Positions 23,755 to 32,666 of a DNA stretch of 45,308 nt are shown here, in pieces (the stretch's first letter is position 1; each line of letters starts with the position of its first letter). This stretch comes from Fibrobacter sp. UWEL (lineage in GTDB: Bacteria > Fibrobacterota > Fibrobacteria > Fibrobacterales > Fibrobacteraceae): assembly GCF_900142535.1 (NCBI RefSeq), contig NZ_FRBE01000024.1, forward strand, positions 1 to 45,308, given 5' to 3'. The position numbers were made by a program, and so were the translations under genes. The notes beneath the pieces were generated by a model. It searched no databases, was not told the DNA's origin, and saw nothing but the letters and a program-made list of their open reading frames with translations.

Positions 23755-25641
23755 ATGTCTAACATTAATGCAAAAGAATCCGTCAAGAAATTCCTGGCTG
23801 AATCTGTAGCAACTGTCACCCCCGAACTGGTCAAGTCCATCAAGAGGGGTTATACCAAGCAAAATCTCGTAAGCGACTTGATGTCCGGCGTAATCGTGGG
23901 CATCCTAGCATTGCCTCTGGCAATTGCCTTCGCTATCGCTTCCGGTGTGGGTCCTGAACAGGGTCTTTACACTGCCATCATCGCTGGCTTTACCATCAGC
24001 TTGCTGGGTGGTTCTCGCTTCCAGATTGGCGGTCCCACTGGCGCCTTCATCGTGATTGTCTACGGCATCGTGAGCCAGTATGGTTACGATGGCCTGGCTT
24101 CCGCAACTCTCCTGGCCGGTATCATCCTGATTATCTTTGGCCTTGCAAAGTTCGGCGCCATCATCAAGTTCATTCCTTATCCGGTGACTGTGGGCTTTAC
24201 CGCTGGTATCGCCGTGATTATCGCCCTGGGTCAGGTTCCCAACTTCTTTGGCTTGAAGTTCCTGGCTAAGGACCCTGCAGACGCTATCGGCAAGATCAAG
24301 CTTTATGCATCTTCCTTCGATACCGTCAACATCTACTCCGTCATCATCGGTATTATCGCTCTGGCTGTCTGCATTCTGTGGCCCAAGATTACCACTAAGG
24401 TTCCGGGCTCCCTCATTGCTATTATCGTTGCTACCGTCATCGTGAAGGTTCTTGGCTGGGACGATCCCGTTTCCGGTCACGGCGTTGTGACCATCGGTAT
24501 GAAGAATCACATTCCTTCCGGTTTCCCCACTCCGCACCTCCCGAACATTAGCTTGGCCATGATGCGTGAAGTGTTCCAGCCGGCTTTGACTATCGCTATT
24601 CTCGGTGCTATCGAATCCTTGCTTTCTGCAGTGGTTGCCGACGGTATGACTTCTACCAAGCATCGCTCCAACACCGAACTTTTCGGTCAGGGTGTGGCTA
24701 ACCTTCTTTCTCCCGTGTTTGGCGGTATTCCTGCTACTGGCGCAATTGCCCGTACTGCTACCAACATTCGTAACGGTGCTGTTTCCCCGATTTCCGGTCT
24801 TGTTCACGCTGTTGTGCTGCTCCTCATCATGCTGGTGCTGGGCAAGTATGCCGAAATGATTCCTATGGCAGCTCTTGCTGCAGTGCTCTTCCAGGTGGCT
24901 TTCAATATGTGCGGCTACCGCGCTGTGATCAAGATGTTCAAGCTTCCCAAGAGCGACGTGATCGTCATGCTGGTGGCTTTCTTCCTGACCGTGATCATCG
25001 ACCTGACTGTTGCTATCGAAGTGGGTGTGTTGCTTGCTGCAGTGCTGTTCATCAAGCGTATGTCTGATGTGGCTGAAGTGGAAGCTGTTACTACTGCTCT
25101 CAAGGCTGACGATGAAGAAGCTGCTCGCAATGAACTTGCCCGTCAGGTTCCCAAGGGTGTTGTGGTTTACGAACTGGCTGGTTCCCTGTTCTTCGGCGCT
25201 GTAGACAAGTTCAAGGAAACTCTGAACCGCATTGCTGTAAAGCCCAAGATTCTCATCATTCGTATGCGTTCTGTTTCCAGCATTGACGCCGCAGGTATCA
25301 ACATGATTGAAGACCTGATGAATCACTGCAAGAAGGATGGCACTCAGTTGCTGCTGTCTGGTGTGCATGCCCAGCCGGTGGTCGCTCTGACCCGCGCAGG
25401 CGTGCTGAAGCAGCTTGGCGAAGAAAATGCCCTGGGTAACATTGATGCTGCCTTGAACCGCGCCCGCGAAATCCTGGGCCTGCCGGTGGTTGACGTTTCC
25501 ATCGATCCGAACCCCACTGTAAGCTGGGAAAAGGGTCTGGACAAGCCTTGGCTTCCGGAAGAATCCAACGCTGCTGTGGCTGAAGGTACTCCCGAAGTCA
25601 TCGCAGAAAAGGTCTCCGAAGAACCCGTCTGGAAATTATGA
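23755..25641 (+). CDS. SulP-family anion transporter with STAS domain
   Basis: A 628-residue inner-membrane transporter. Residues about 30-430 are strongly hydrophobic with the SulP fold: LMSGVIVGILALPLAIAFAI, GPEQGLYTAIIAGF, and RFQIGGPTGAFIVIVYG, which is the conserved Q(I/V)xGPTGAF motif. A soluble STAS domain (about 455-565; GVVVYELAGSLFFGA and VSSIDAAGINMIEDL) and an acidic tail follow. The family moves sulfate, bicarbonate or dicarboxylates; substrate cannot be told from sequence. A nearby sulfur-carrier gene makes sulfate attractive but proves nothing. GGAG lies upstream of the ATG. It has its own terminator at 25766. Confidence 0.92.
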   Translation: MSNINAKESVKKFLAESVATVTPELVKSIKRGYTKQNLVSDLMSGVIVGILALPLAIAFAIASGVGPEQGLYTAIIAGFTISLLGGSRFQIGGPTGAFIVIVYGIVSQYGYDGLASATLLAGIILIIFGLAKFGAIIKFIPYPVTVGFTAGIAVIIALGQVPNFFGLKFLAKDPADAIGKIKLYASSFDTVNIYSVIIGIIALAVCILWPKITTKVPGSLIAIIVATVIVKVLGWDDPVSGHGVVTIGMKNHIPSGFPTPHLPNISLAMMREVFQPALTIAILGAIESLLSAVVADGMTSTKHRSNTELFGQGVANLLSPVFGGIPATGAIARTATNIRNGAVSPISGLVHAVVLLLIMLVLGKYAEMIPMAALAAVLFQVAFNMCGYRAVIKMFKLPKSDVIVMLVAFFLTVIIDLTVAIEVGVLLAAVLFIKRMSDVAEVEAVTTALKADDEEAARNELARQVPKGVVVYELAGSLFFGAVDKFKETLNRIAVKPKILIIRMRSVSSIDAAGINMIEDLMNHCKKDGTQLLLSGVHAQPVVALTRAGVLKQLGEENALGNIDAALNRAREILGLPVVDVSIDPNPTVSWEKGLDKPWLPEESNAAVAEGTPEVIAEKVSEEPVWKL

Positions 25642-25643
25642 TG

Positions 25644-25662
25644 TTGGGGGCTCTGCCCCCAA
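25644..25662. repeat. Palindrome containing GGGGCTCTGCCCC
   Basis: The palindrome TTGGGGGCTCTGCCCCCAA lies right after the SulP stop. The core GGGGCTCTGCCCC recurs on the opposite strand at 34956-34968, beside murA. Further short hairpins (CAAGAGC-TTCG-CTCTTG and CGGAG...CTCCG) follow to about 25755, so this is a block of extragenic structured repeats. Confidence 0.65.
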
Positions 25663-25765
25663 GCCCCCGTCGCAAGGCTACGGCTTCTCAAGAGCTTCGC
25701 TCTTGTTTACCTTGCCTTGCTCGTCGGAGGGAAGCGGAGCTTCCACTCCGATCTTCGCAGGAAAG

Positions 25766-25797
25766 GCTGCTGGATTGATTCCGGCGGCTTTTTTTTT
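25766..25797 (+). terminator. Intrinsic terminator of the SulP gene
   Basis: Stem GCTGCTGGA / TCCGGCGGC (with G-T pairs) and loop TTGAT is followed by nine T. Confidence 0.82.
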
Positions 25798-25939
25798 CGG
25801 GGTGTTGTATAGTGTTGTGATGTTCACCACAGCATATAGGGGGTGTGATTCCTGTCACTTTGGTAATTGAGGGCGGGTTTCTAACTTTGCAGCTGAAGAA
25901 CGGGTGGTGCCGTTTGGGATGTGGTTATTTGGAGCTACA

Positions 25940-26047
25940 GTGGACAAAAAAAATATCTTGTTACAGCGTCGCAGTACTTTTGGGGATTTCACCTTGAACT
26001 ATGTTGCTGCAATGATGGTTGTTTTAGGCGTACTTTTCTGCCTTTAG
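25940..26047 (+). CDS. Possible 35-residue membrane peptide upstream of purN
   Basis: A GTG-started frame with GGAG spaced five bases upstream. The peptide begins MDKKNILLQRRSTFGDF and ends in a hydrophobic segment (YVAAMMVVLGVLFCL), which fits a small basic-then-membrane protein. It lies 26 bp before purN in a 430-bp region that otherwise holds only hairpins and a terminator. No homolog is known to me; chance cannot be excluded. Confidence 0.4.
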   Translation: MDKKNILLQRRSTFGDFTLNYVAAMMVVLGVLFCL

Positions 26048-26073
26048 TATAGAATTTTTTTATCTTTGCGCCC

Positions 26074-26670
26074 ATGTTAAAAATAGGCGTTATGGCTTCC
26101 GGCGGTGGAAGCAACTTTAAAGCAATTATTGACCGTATTGGCGAAGGTGATCTGGAAGCCCAGTGCAAGTTCCTGATTACCAATAACGCTGGCTGCGGAG
26201 CTGTGGGACATGCCAAGACTTATGGCATTCCTGTCCATCATATTTCTGGAAAGACTCATCCTGAACAGGAAGCCTACGAGGCTGCCCTGCTGGAAGTGCT
26301 GGACAAGTATGATGTGGACCTGCTGATTCTGGCGGGTTACATGAAGGTGCTGCCCCTGTGTGTCCTGAAGCGCATGCCGGATCGCGTTCTGAACATCCAC
26401 CCGTCCTTGTTGCCGAAGTTTGGCGGTAAAGGTTACTTCGGGATTCATGTTCACGAAGCAGTCCTTGCTGCTGGCGAAAAGGAATCTGGCCCCACGGTAC
26501 ACTTGGTTTCCGAGGAAGTGGACACCGGTCGCATCCTGGGCCAGGTGAAGGTTCCCGTGATGGATGGCGATACTGCTGCCGAACTGGCTGCCCGCGTCCT
26601 GGTTCAGGAACATGATTTGTTCTGGCGTGTCATCAAAGAATACGGCGAGACCATAACATCCAGAGGCTAA
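26074..26670 (+). CDS. purN: Phosphoribosylglycinamide formyltransferase
   Basis: The enzyme transfers the formyl group from 10-formyl-tetrahydrofolate to GAR in purine synthesis. The 198-residue protein starts MLKIGVMASGGGSNFKAII, the GAR-binding phosphate loop. It has the folate-site segment LILAGYMKVLP, the catalytic Asn-His of VLNIHPSLLPKF and the conserved Asp region EEVDTGRIL. Length is typical (about 190-215). No strong ribosome-binding site precedes the ATG. Confidence 0.95.
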   Translation: MLKIGVMASGGGSNFKAIIDRIGEGDLEAQCKFLITNNAGCGAVGHAKTYGIPVHHISGKTHPEQEAYEAALLEVLDKYDVDLLILAGYMKVLPLCVLKRMPDRVLNIHPSLLPKFGGKGYFGIHVHEAVLAAGEKESGPTVHLVSEEVDTGRILGQVKVPVMDGDTAAELAARVLVQEHDLFWRVIKEYGETITSRG

Positions 26671-26676
26671 ATGCTA

Positions 26677-26760
26677 GTTATGAGTTACGAATTATGAATT
26701 ACGAACTCATAACTCATATCTCATATCTCATATCTCATAACTCGTATCTCGTATCTGTCA
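26677..26760 (+). repeat. Inverted repeat plus heptanucleotide array before rnhB
   Basis: GTTATGAGTT (26677) and its perfect inverse AACTCATAAC (26704) enclose 17 nt. From 26705 a 7-bp unit of the form (A/T)CTC(A/G)TA is repeated seven times in a row, with a degenerate eighth copy ending at the rnhB start codon. A C/T-rich heptad array stands in the same position before proB (40213). Confidence 0.88.
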
Positions 26761-27518
26761 TGAAGTTTAAGGTTCCAGAGTTTTTAGAGGGGATTGAATC
26801 GCCTGTTGATGGTGAGGTTGCCATGCGCAACCACGCACCGGCGGCGATCGTCGTGGGAATCGACGAAGTGGGCCGTGGCCCACTGGCAGGCCCCGTGGTG
26901 GCCTGCGCCGCCGTCCTGAAGTCACCCGATGCCCTCTTGACTCTGAACGATTCCAAGAAGCTGACCCGCCCAAAGCGTGAGACTATGTACCAGGCGGTGA
27001 AAGACGCCTGCGTATGTTACGCCATCGCCAGTGCCAGCGTTCAAGAAATTGACGAAATAAACATTCTGGAAGCGGACTTCCTCGCGATGCGCCGTGCCCT
27101 GCAGGCCCTAGGCCTGCCTGGAATTAAAGAAACTGCGCCCCAGATTCCTATTGAGGTAAAAGGCAGTTTCGCCGATGCCGCCCTCCTGACGAGTCCCGCC
27201 GCCGACCCGCAGCAGCCCGCGGTCTTGATCGCTGTGGACGGAAATCTCAAGATTCGCGGGATCCCTCAGGAAATCCAACTTCCCGTAGTGAAGGGGGATG
27301 GTCGCGTCGCCAGCATTTCGGCCGCCTCCATCCTGGCGAAAGTTTTCCGAGACCGCTATATGGACGACCTGGAAAAGAAGTATCCCGGCTATGGCTTTGA
27401 CAAGCACGCGGGGTATGGTACCAAGGCCCATCTGGAAGCGATTAAAAAACAGGGGTATACTCCCGAGCATCGCATGAGTTTCCATCCCAAGTCCCTCCAA
27501 CTTGAACTGGAATTCTAG
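26760..27518 (+). CDS. rnhB: Ribonuclease HII
   Basis: RNase HII cuts RNA in RNA-DNA hybrids and removes single ribonucleotides from DNA. The 252-residue protein has the GIDEVGRGPLAGPVV motif (catalytic Asp-Glu), LNDSKKLTRPKRE, IAVDGN (catalytic Asp) and VKGDGRVASISAASILAKVFRDRYM (last catalytic Asp in RDRYM). The C-terminal GYGTKAHLEAI...TPEHRMSF is characteristic. The ATG at 26760 is preferred over an in-frame ATG at 26694, whose extension would be encoded by the heptad repeats. A central insertion (about 120-150) makes it longer than the usual ~200 residues. Confidence 0.95.
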   Translation: MKFKVPEFLEGIESPVDGEVAMRNHAPAAIVVGIDEVGRGPLAGPVVACAAVLKSPDALLTLNDSKKLTRPKRETMYQAVKDACVCYAIASASVQEIDEINILEADFLAMRRALQALGLPGIKETAPQIPIEVKGSFADAALLTSPAADPQQPAVLIAVDGNLKIRGIPQEIQLPVVKGDGRVASISAASILAKVFRDRYMDDLEKKYPGYGFDKHAGYGTKAHLEAIKKQGYTPEHRMSFHPKSLQLELEF

Positions 27519-27679
27519 TTTATTTTACTTTACATTCATTCTTTTTCCTTTTTTAAGGGATATTTTCTTTTAGAATGCCTTTCATCCGTGTGATGTGGGG
27601 CATAGTGTACCGATTATTTTAGTGGATTTGCTTGAATCTGGATTTTCTGTTGTTATCTTTTACGCCAAAGAGATTTGTC
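27519..27679. other. Intergenic region before the FecR-domain gene
   Basis: A 161-bp T-rich gap with no gene and no clear hairpin. It presumably holds the promoter of the lipoprotein gene at 27680. Confidence 0.5.
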
Positions 27680-29152
27680 ATGATTAGAAAGCACCTCATT
27701 TTTTTGATTAGCCTTTCCCTTGCATTTGTCGCCTGCAAGGAATCCGCTCAGGAAACCGTCAAGACAAGTATGACCCCCGCCAATGCCGCAAAAAGTGCCG
27801 CAGCATTTGAGGCGAAGGTCCGTAGCTCCTTGGGTACTGCCGAGTTGCGCAAGGCTCTGGACGAAAAATGGAAGAATCTTCGTGTGGGGCAGATGGTTCG
27901 CGATAACGACCGCGTTCGTACTGCCGCAGAATCGGAAGTGGTCCTCAATAACTTTGACGGTACCGTCTTCCTCATTTCCGAAAAATCCGACGTAGAATTT
28001 AATGCCGCCTTCCGTGACTCTGTCCGAGGCGAAGTGAATGTGTTTATCCGTAACGGTAACATCCAGTTCGATGTCCAGAAGCAGAAAAAGAGGCAGTACA
28101 ACTTCGGTACGGGTACAGCAACTGCATCGATCCGCGGTACGGCAGGGTTTGTGGGTAGCCTGGACGGCCAGCTGGTGGCTTCTCTCAAGGAAGGCCTGGT
28201 GGACGTGAAGGATATTAAGGGCGAAACCTCCGCTATTAAGGAAAACGAAACCATCCTGGTGACCAAGTCTGGTGAATCCATGACCATCAAGCTGGAATCC
28301 TCTGGTTCTCCCGCCTTGTTTGCAGCCCTGGACAGCATGGCCAAGGCAGGTGGCTTAAAGAACCTTGCCGATCTGAAGAAATCCCTGCAGGCTTTCGACG
28401 CCGCCTATGTGGCAGAAAAGAACAAGTTTGGCGAAAACCTAAAGTTCGAGCCGGTTTCTCTTCCCTCTAAGGTTTTCAGACCTTCTGTCACCCTGAAGGC
28501 TAAGCTCACTCCGGGCGTCTATGTGACTGTCATGGGTGTAACGGACAAGGTTCCCGAGTCCGGCATTTATGAACGTACCTTTACCTGGGATGAAAACGCA
28601 ACTGGTCCGAAGCGTTTCCTTGCAGTCTGTAGCGATGGTTCTGTGGAAGTCAAGTGCAACACCTGGAATACGGAGTACGTCAAGAGCGGTGCTGAACAGG
28701 CTCCCGAAGTCACTCCTGCAGAAAAGGCCGTAGAACCTGTTTCCAAGGCAAAGACTGCACCTGCAAAGCATGCCGCAAAGGCTGCTCGCGAACATAAGAA
28801 TAAGCTTGGTCTTGTGGTCAGCCTGCCGCCTTCCGAAGGGGGTGAAATTCTGGAAACGGACTCCCTGGGTCGTGACACTCTGGAAATGATCAAGGTTCCC
28901 AGCGGTCAGGTGCTGGTGGATGCCAACCTGAAGATTGTTCTGTCAGGAATTGACAGCGCAGGCGTTGCCGAAATCGATACCATCTTCATTCTCCGTATGG
29001 GGCATGCCGATGAGATCATTACCGACATTTCTGGAACCTCCTACAGCCGTAAGGTCACCTTCCTGAAGAATGAAATCGCCAAGTACGAAGTGGCCGCCAA
29101 GTTGAAGGACGGATCTTACGTCTGTGCTTTCAAGACCTACATCGTGGACTAG
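27680..29152 (+). CDS. FecR-domain lipoprotein
   Basis: A 490-residue lipoprotein (lipobox FVAC, Cys19). Residues about 60-210 form a FecR-type domain: LRVGQMVRDNDRVRTAAESEVVL is the typical entry, and FGTGTATASIRGTAGFVG the typical middle. Such domains occur in FecR anti-sigma regulators and in many periplasmic proteins of unknown role. A middle beta-rich region, an Ala/Lys-rich linker (about 345-375) and a last beta-rich domain follow. The ATG at 27680 gives a proper signal peptide; a frame extending to 27632 does not. No sigma factor lies next to it. A terminator separates it from tolQ. Function is unknown; it is probably a cell-envelope protein. Confidence 0.75.
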   Translation: MIRKHLIFLISLSLAFVACKESAQETVKTSMTPANAAKSAAAFEAKVRSSLGTAELRKALDEKWKNLRVGQMVRDNDRVRTAAESEVVLNNFDGTVFLISEKSDVEFNAAFRDSVRGEVNVFIRNGNIQFDVQKQKKRQYNFGTGTATASIRGTAGFVGSLDGQLVASLKEGLVDVKDIKGETSAIKENETILVTKSGESMTIKLESSGSPALFAALDSMAKAGGLKNLADLKKSLQAFDAAYVAEKNKFGENLKFEPVSLPSKVFRPSVTLKAKLTPGVYVTVMGVTDKVPESGIYERTFTWDENATGPKRFLAVCSDGSVEVKCNTWNTEYVKSGAEQAPEVTPAEKAVEPVSKAKTAPAKHAAKAAREHKNKLGLVVSLPPSEGGEILETDSLGRDTLEMIKVPSGQVLVDANLKIVLSGIDSAGVAEIDTIFILRMGHADEIITDISGTSYSRKVTFLKNEIAKYEVAAKLKDGSYVCAFKTYIVD

Positions 29153-29225
29153 AAATTCTTGCCTGATGGCGGGATTTGTAAAATAAACCATTAGTTTGTT
29201 AAATATACTGGACCTTGTGTCCCGA

Positions 29226-29249
29226 AGCCCCTTTTTGGGGCTATTTTTG
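29226..29249 (+). terminator. Intrinsic terminator after the FecR-domain gene
   Basis: Stem AGCCCC / GGGGCT with a T5 loop is followed by ATTTTTG. It lies 73 bp after the stop. Confidence 0.75.
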
Positions 29250-29381
29250 TATGGCAAAATTTGAACTGGGCGTTTTGGCGCCGTTTTTGTACATTGTGTG
29301 TGCAATGTTTAAAAATTTTGCGGAAAAAGTTTTTATCTTGTTGTCTGTCAATAAGTTACGTAGTTTCAAAGGGAGGCTATC

Positions 29382-30074
29382 TTGAACAACTCTGTTCCTC
29401 TGCTTCAAATGATTACCCAGTCGGATATCGCAACGATTGTGGTTCTCTCCATTTTAGCGATCATGTCTCTGGGTTGCTGGGGCATCATTATCGTGAAGTA
29501 CGTGGTGAACAAGAAAAACCAGCGCGCAAATGTGGTGTTTTTCCGCAAGTTCAGCAATGTGCAGCAGTTCGTGGAACTTCAGAGTCTGTGCGAATCCGCC
29601 GACGAAAGCGCCCTGCGCCGCCTGACGGACGAAGTGCTTAAAGAAGCCTCCAAGTTCAGTAACTTTGTGAGTTACGATTCCATCCAGCACCGCGCGTCCC
29701 TGCTGGAAGATACCATCCAGCGTTCCATCGAAGGCCTGCGCCTTTCCGAAGACCGCTACTTGAGCTTCCTTGCCACCAGCTCCAACCTGGCCCCCTTCTT
29801 CGGTCTGTTGGGTACGGTGTGGGGCATCATGGTTGCCTTCTTCCAGATCGGTCAGCATGGTTCTGCAGACCTTTCCGTGGTGGCTCCGGGTATCGCTATG
29901 GCTTTGATCACCACCGTCGCAGGTCTGGTGGTTGCAATTCCCGCCTCTGCCGGTTACAACTACTTTACCTCCCATAACGGTCAGAACGAAATTTCCTACT
30001 ACAACTTTGGTTCCCAGGTGCTGAGCTTGTTCAAGCGCGGCGACTTGCTCGCTCTTGAAGAAGTGGCTGGCTAG
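29382..30074 (+). CDS. tolQ: Tol-Pal system proton-channel protein TolQ
   Basis: TolQ forms, with TolR, the inner-membrane proton-driven motor of the Tol-Pal system, which tightens the outer membrane during division. The 230-residue protein has an N-terminal membrane segment (IATIVVLSILAIMSLGCWGIIIVKY) and the paired helices characteristic of TolQ/ExbB/MotA: SNLAPFFGLLGTVWGIMVAF and VVAPGIAMALITTVAGLVVAIPA. The start is TTG with GGGAGG six bases before it. It is the first gene of tolQ-tolR-tolA-tolB-pal-cpoB. Confidence 0.93.
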   Translation: MNNSVPLLQMITQSDIATIVVLSILAIMSLGCWGIIIVKYVVNKKNQRANVVFFRKFSNVQQFVELQSLCESADESALRRLTDEVLKEASKFSNFVSYDSIQHRASLLEDTIQRSIEGLRLSEDRYLSFLATSSNLAPFFGLLGTVWGIMVAFFQIGQHGSADLSVVAPGIAMALITTVAGLVVAIPASAGYNYFTSHNGQNEISYYNFGSQVLSLFKRGDLLALEEVAG

Positions 30075-30083
30075 GAGGCTTGA

Positions 30084-30497
30084 GTGAAGCGTAGCCGCGG
30101 AAAAGAACTGAAGCAGGAGATGAACCTGACGAACATGATCGATATCGTGTTCTCCATCTTGATTGTGTTCATCATTTCTGCGCCTCTCATGAGTCAAGGT
30201 GTGAAGGTTGACCTCCCCAAGGCCGAAGCACCTACCATGGAGCAGGAAAAACTTTTGAAGGTGTCCATCACCAAGAACGACGAGATCTACATCGCTGACA
30301 TGATGGTGGATTTCGACAGTTTCAACAACGTTTTTAAATCCCTGTGGAACGGCGAAATGGCCGTGGTCATCAACTCCGACGAGGACGTGAAGTACGGCCT
30401 GGTGATGAAGGTGGTGACCCAGGTGCAAAAGCTGGGCGTTACAAAGCTTGGGTTCCTTACCATGAACCCCAAGGAAAAGCCCGGTAAAAAGAGATAG
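30084..30497 (+). CDS. tolR: Tol-Pal motor protein TolR
   Basis: A 137-residue ExbD/TolR-type protein. A basic N-terminus (MKRSRGKELKQEMNLTNMIDIVFSILIVFII) carries the membrane helix with the conserved Asp that takes part in proton flow, followed by a periplasmic domain with VKVDLPKAEA. The start is GTG, nine bases after the tolQ stop, with AGGAGG upstream. It partners with TolQ. Confidence 0.93.
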   Translation: MKRSRGKELKQEMNLTNMIDIVFSILIVFIISAPLMSQGVKVDLPKAEAPTMEQEKLLKVSITKNDEIYIADMMVDFDSFNNVFKSLWNGEMAVVINSDEDVKYGLVMKVVTQVQKLGVTKLGFLTMNPKEKPGKKR

Positions 30498-30509
30498 TCA
30501 GGTATTTTT

Positions 30510-31286
30510 TTGAGCGACAAGAATCAACATATCGAGTACTTCTCGGACCACGACAATGGGATGGTTGCGAAGATTGTTATCTGCGCAGTGATTTTCCATG
30601 TGGCTATTGCTGGTGCTTGCTTTGCCCTGCATTTTGTGGACTTCAAGGAAGAGCCGGAACCCATTCCCGTATTCGAGATGGTGCAGGTACAGCCTCAGGT
30701 GAAGAAACCTCAGGCTCCTCGCGTGAAGCCTCCTGAACCTCCCAAGCAGGAACCGCCTCCAGAACAGCCGCCCGAGGTTAAGCCCCGTCCGGAACCCAAG
30801 CCCAAGGTGGATCAGGAACTGCCTCCGGATATCAAGCCCGAGGAAGAGCCGAAGCCAGAGCCGGAACCGGAAGAAGTGAAGGAAGAACCTGCACCGGAAC
30901 CCACTCCCGAGCCGGAACCTGTGGATGACTTTGAAGTAGACGATCTGGATCTTCCTGCGACCATGGAAGCTTCCAGCTTGAATCCTGTGGGATCTGTGGA
31001 TATGGACCCGCTGATGCAAGTTTATCTGGAACGTTTAAAACAAATTATTATGGGCAACTTTAATCCGCCGGCAAATCTGAACGTTCCGAAGTCTATCAAG
31101 ACTACGGTTCAGTTTACGGTGGACCGCTTTGGTACAATTTCTGCAGTGTTGTTGAAAAAGTCTTCTGGCAACAAGACCTGGGATCACCTGTCCGTTCGCG
31201 CGGTGAATATTTCCAAGGTGCCGGAACTGCCGCCTAACTTTAGAGCTCCCTCTCTAATCTTGCATTTCAACTTCACGCCGAACTAG
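30510..31286 (+). CDS. tolA: TolA/TonB-like energy-transducing protein
   Basis: A 258-residue protein: one membrane helix (about 19-41; MVAKIVICAVIFHVAIAGACF), a long Pro/Glu/Lys-rich stalk (about 47-145) and a C-terminal TonB-type domain (about 165-258) with VQFTVDRFGTISAVLLKKSSG. It would span the periplasm and couple TolQR to TolB/Pal. Position between tolR and tolB supports TolA; the domain itself is TonB-like. The start is TTG with a weak AGG; an ATG at 30561 just before the membrane helix is an alternative. Confidence 0.85.
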   Translation: MSDKNQHIEYFSDHDNGMVAKIVICAVIFHVAIAGACFALHFVDFKEEPEPIPVFEMVQVQPQVKKPQAPRVKPPEPPKQEPPPEQPPEVKPRPEPKPKVDQELPPDIKPEEEPKPEPEPEEVKEEPAPEPTPEPEPVDDFEVDDLDLPATMEASSLNPVGSVDMDPLMQVYLERLKQIIMGNFNPPANLNVPKSIKTTVQFTVDRFGTISAVLLKKSSGNKTWDHLSVRAVNISKVPELPPNFRAPSLILHFNFTPN

Positions 31287-31316
31287 GATTAGAAGAACAT
31301 AGAAGGTACTGAAAAA

Positions 31317-32666
31317 ATGACTGAGCGTAAACAAGTAATGGTCCGTCAAAAGGTGGGAAAGATTTTCCGCATTTCTTCCCTGGCGCTGTCCATCGTATTC
31401 TGGCTTTTGCTCTTGTTGCTCCCCTCCGTAAGTTCCGCAGCTATCGATACCATCGCTGTGGACGTGGGTATTTCTGTCTTCAAGACGATGCCCATTGGTG
31501 TGGTACCTTTCTCTGAAGCCAAGGGCAATATCGAATGGGTGGAAGAAAAACCTCATCAGATTGTGACCCGCGACGCAGAACTTTCTGGCCGTTTCGAGGT
31601 GATTTCCTCCGACAAGTTCAACCTGGCCTTGTTCAGCAAGAAGCGAGCAAAGCATTACATTACGGGCCGTGTGGCGCCTCAGCCGGGTGGCAAGCTGAAG
31701 CTGGAATGCTTCCTCTATGTGGCTCAGACGAAGGACCTTCTCCTTGGTGAAACCTACACGGTGTCCCAGCAGGATTTGCGCCGCGCCATGCACCAGTTCT
31801 TTGACGAGGTGATCATGCGTTTGTGGGCAGAACCGGGTGTGGCATCCACCAAACTGGCTTATGTATCCAAGATCGATGGCATCAAACAGGTGGTGGTTTC
31901 CGACTATGACGGCTTCCATCGCACCCAGGTGACCCGCGATACGGTTATTAGCATGATGCCTGTGTGGATGAAAGATAACAAGGGCCTAATTTATGTGAAC
32001 TTCAAGACCCATCGCCCCAAGCTTTACTCCAAGATGTTCGGCGGTTCTGAAAAGATGTTGTTCCCCCAGCTGGATCAGACTTACAGTCCGGCTGTGAACC
32101 CGAAGACTGGCGAACTGCTGTTCTCCAGTACGGTGGACGGAAAGACGGACTTGTTTATCGGTAACCCCGCTAATGGAAAAGCACGTAAGTTTGCTTACCT
32201 GAAGTCCAACCAGACGAGCCCCGCCTGGAGCCCCTACGCTTCCGAAGTGCTGTTTACCAGCGACCGTGGCGGTGGCCCGCAGATCTTTGTGATGGGAAGC
32301 GATGGCAGCGACCTGCGCCGCGTTACCTTCATGGGGCGTTATAACGAACGTGCCAGCTGGTCTCCCAAGGGTGACCGCATTGCCTATACCTCCATGGACG
32401 AAGGCAAGATGAATATTTATACCTGCGCTCTGGATGGCTCTGACATTGTCCAGCTGACCAGTAATGCAGGGAACAACGAACATCCGACGTGGTCTCCCGA
32501 TGGAAACCTGATCGCATTCTCCAGCAACCGTAGCGGTAGCTATCAGATTTATATCATGAGAATGGACGGTTCCAACGTGACCCGCATTACCAACTCCGGG
32601 GAAAACACTGCCCCCACATGGTCTTTTTATTACGAAAATCCTAACAAACAGGAAGGTGCAAAATGA
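31317..32666 (+). CDS. tolB: Tol-Pal periplasmic beta-propeller protein TolB
   Basis: A 449-residue exported protein. The signal sequence has a long charged N-region and ends near SSVSSAA. An N-terminal TolB domain (about 45-165; IGVVPF, ELSGRFEVIS) precedes a six-bladed WD40-like propeller built of repeats such as SPAWSPYASEVLFTSDRGG, RASWSPKGDRIAYTS and HPTWSPDGNLIAFSSNRSG. TolB binds Pal in the periplasm. The start has AAGG about a dozen bases upstream. Its stop overlaps the pal start (ATGA). Confidence 0.95.
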   Translation: MTERKQVMVRQKVGKIFRISSLALSIVFWLLLLLLPSVSSAAIDTIAVDVGISVFKTMPIGVVPFSEAKGNIEWVEEKPHQIVTRDAELSGRFEVISSDKFNLALFSKKRAKHYITGRVAPQPGGKLKLECFLYVAQTKDLLLGETYTVSQQDLRRAMHQFFDEVIMRLWAEPGVASTKLAYVSKIDGIKQVVVSDYDGFHRTQVTRDTVISMMPVWMKDNKGLIYVNFKTHRPKLYSKMFGGSEKMLFPQLDQTYSPAVNPKTGELLFSSTVDGKTDLFIGNPANGKARKFAYLKSNQTSPAWSPYASEVLFTSDRGGGPQIFVMGSDGSDLRRVTFMGRYNERASWSPKGDRIAYTSMDEGKMNIYTCALDGSDIVQLTSNAGNNEHPTWSPDGNLIAFSSNRSGSYQIYIMRMDGSNVTRITNSGENTAPTWSFYYENPNKQEGAK

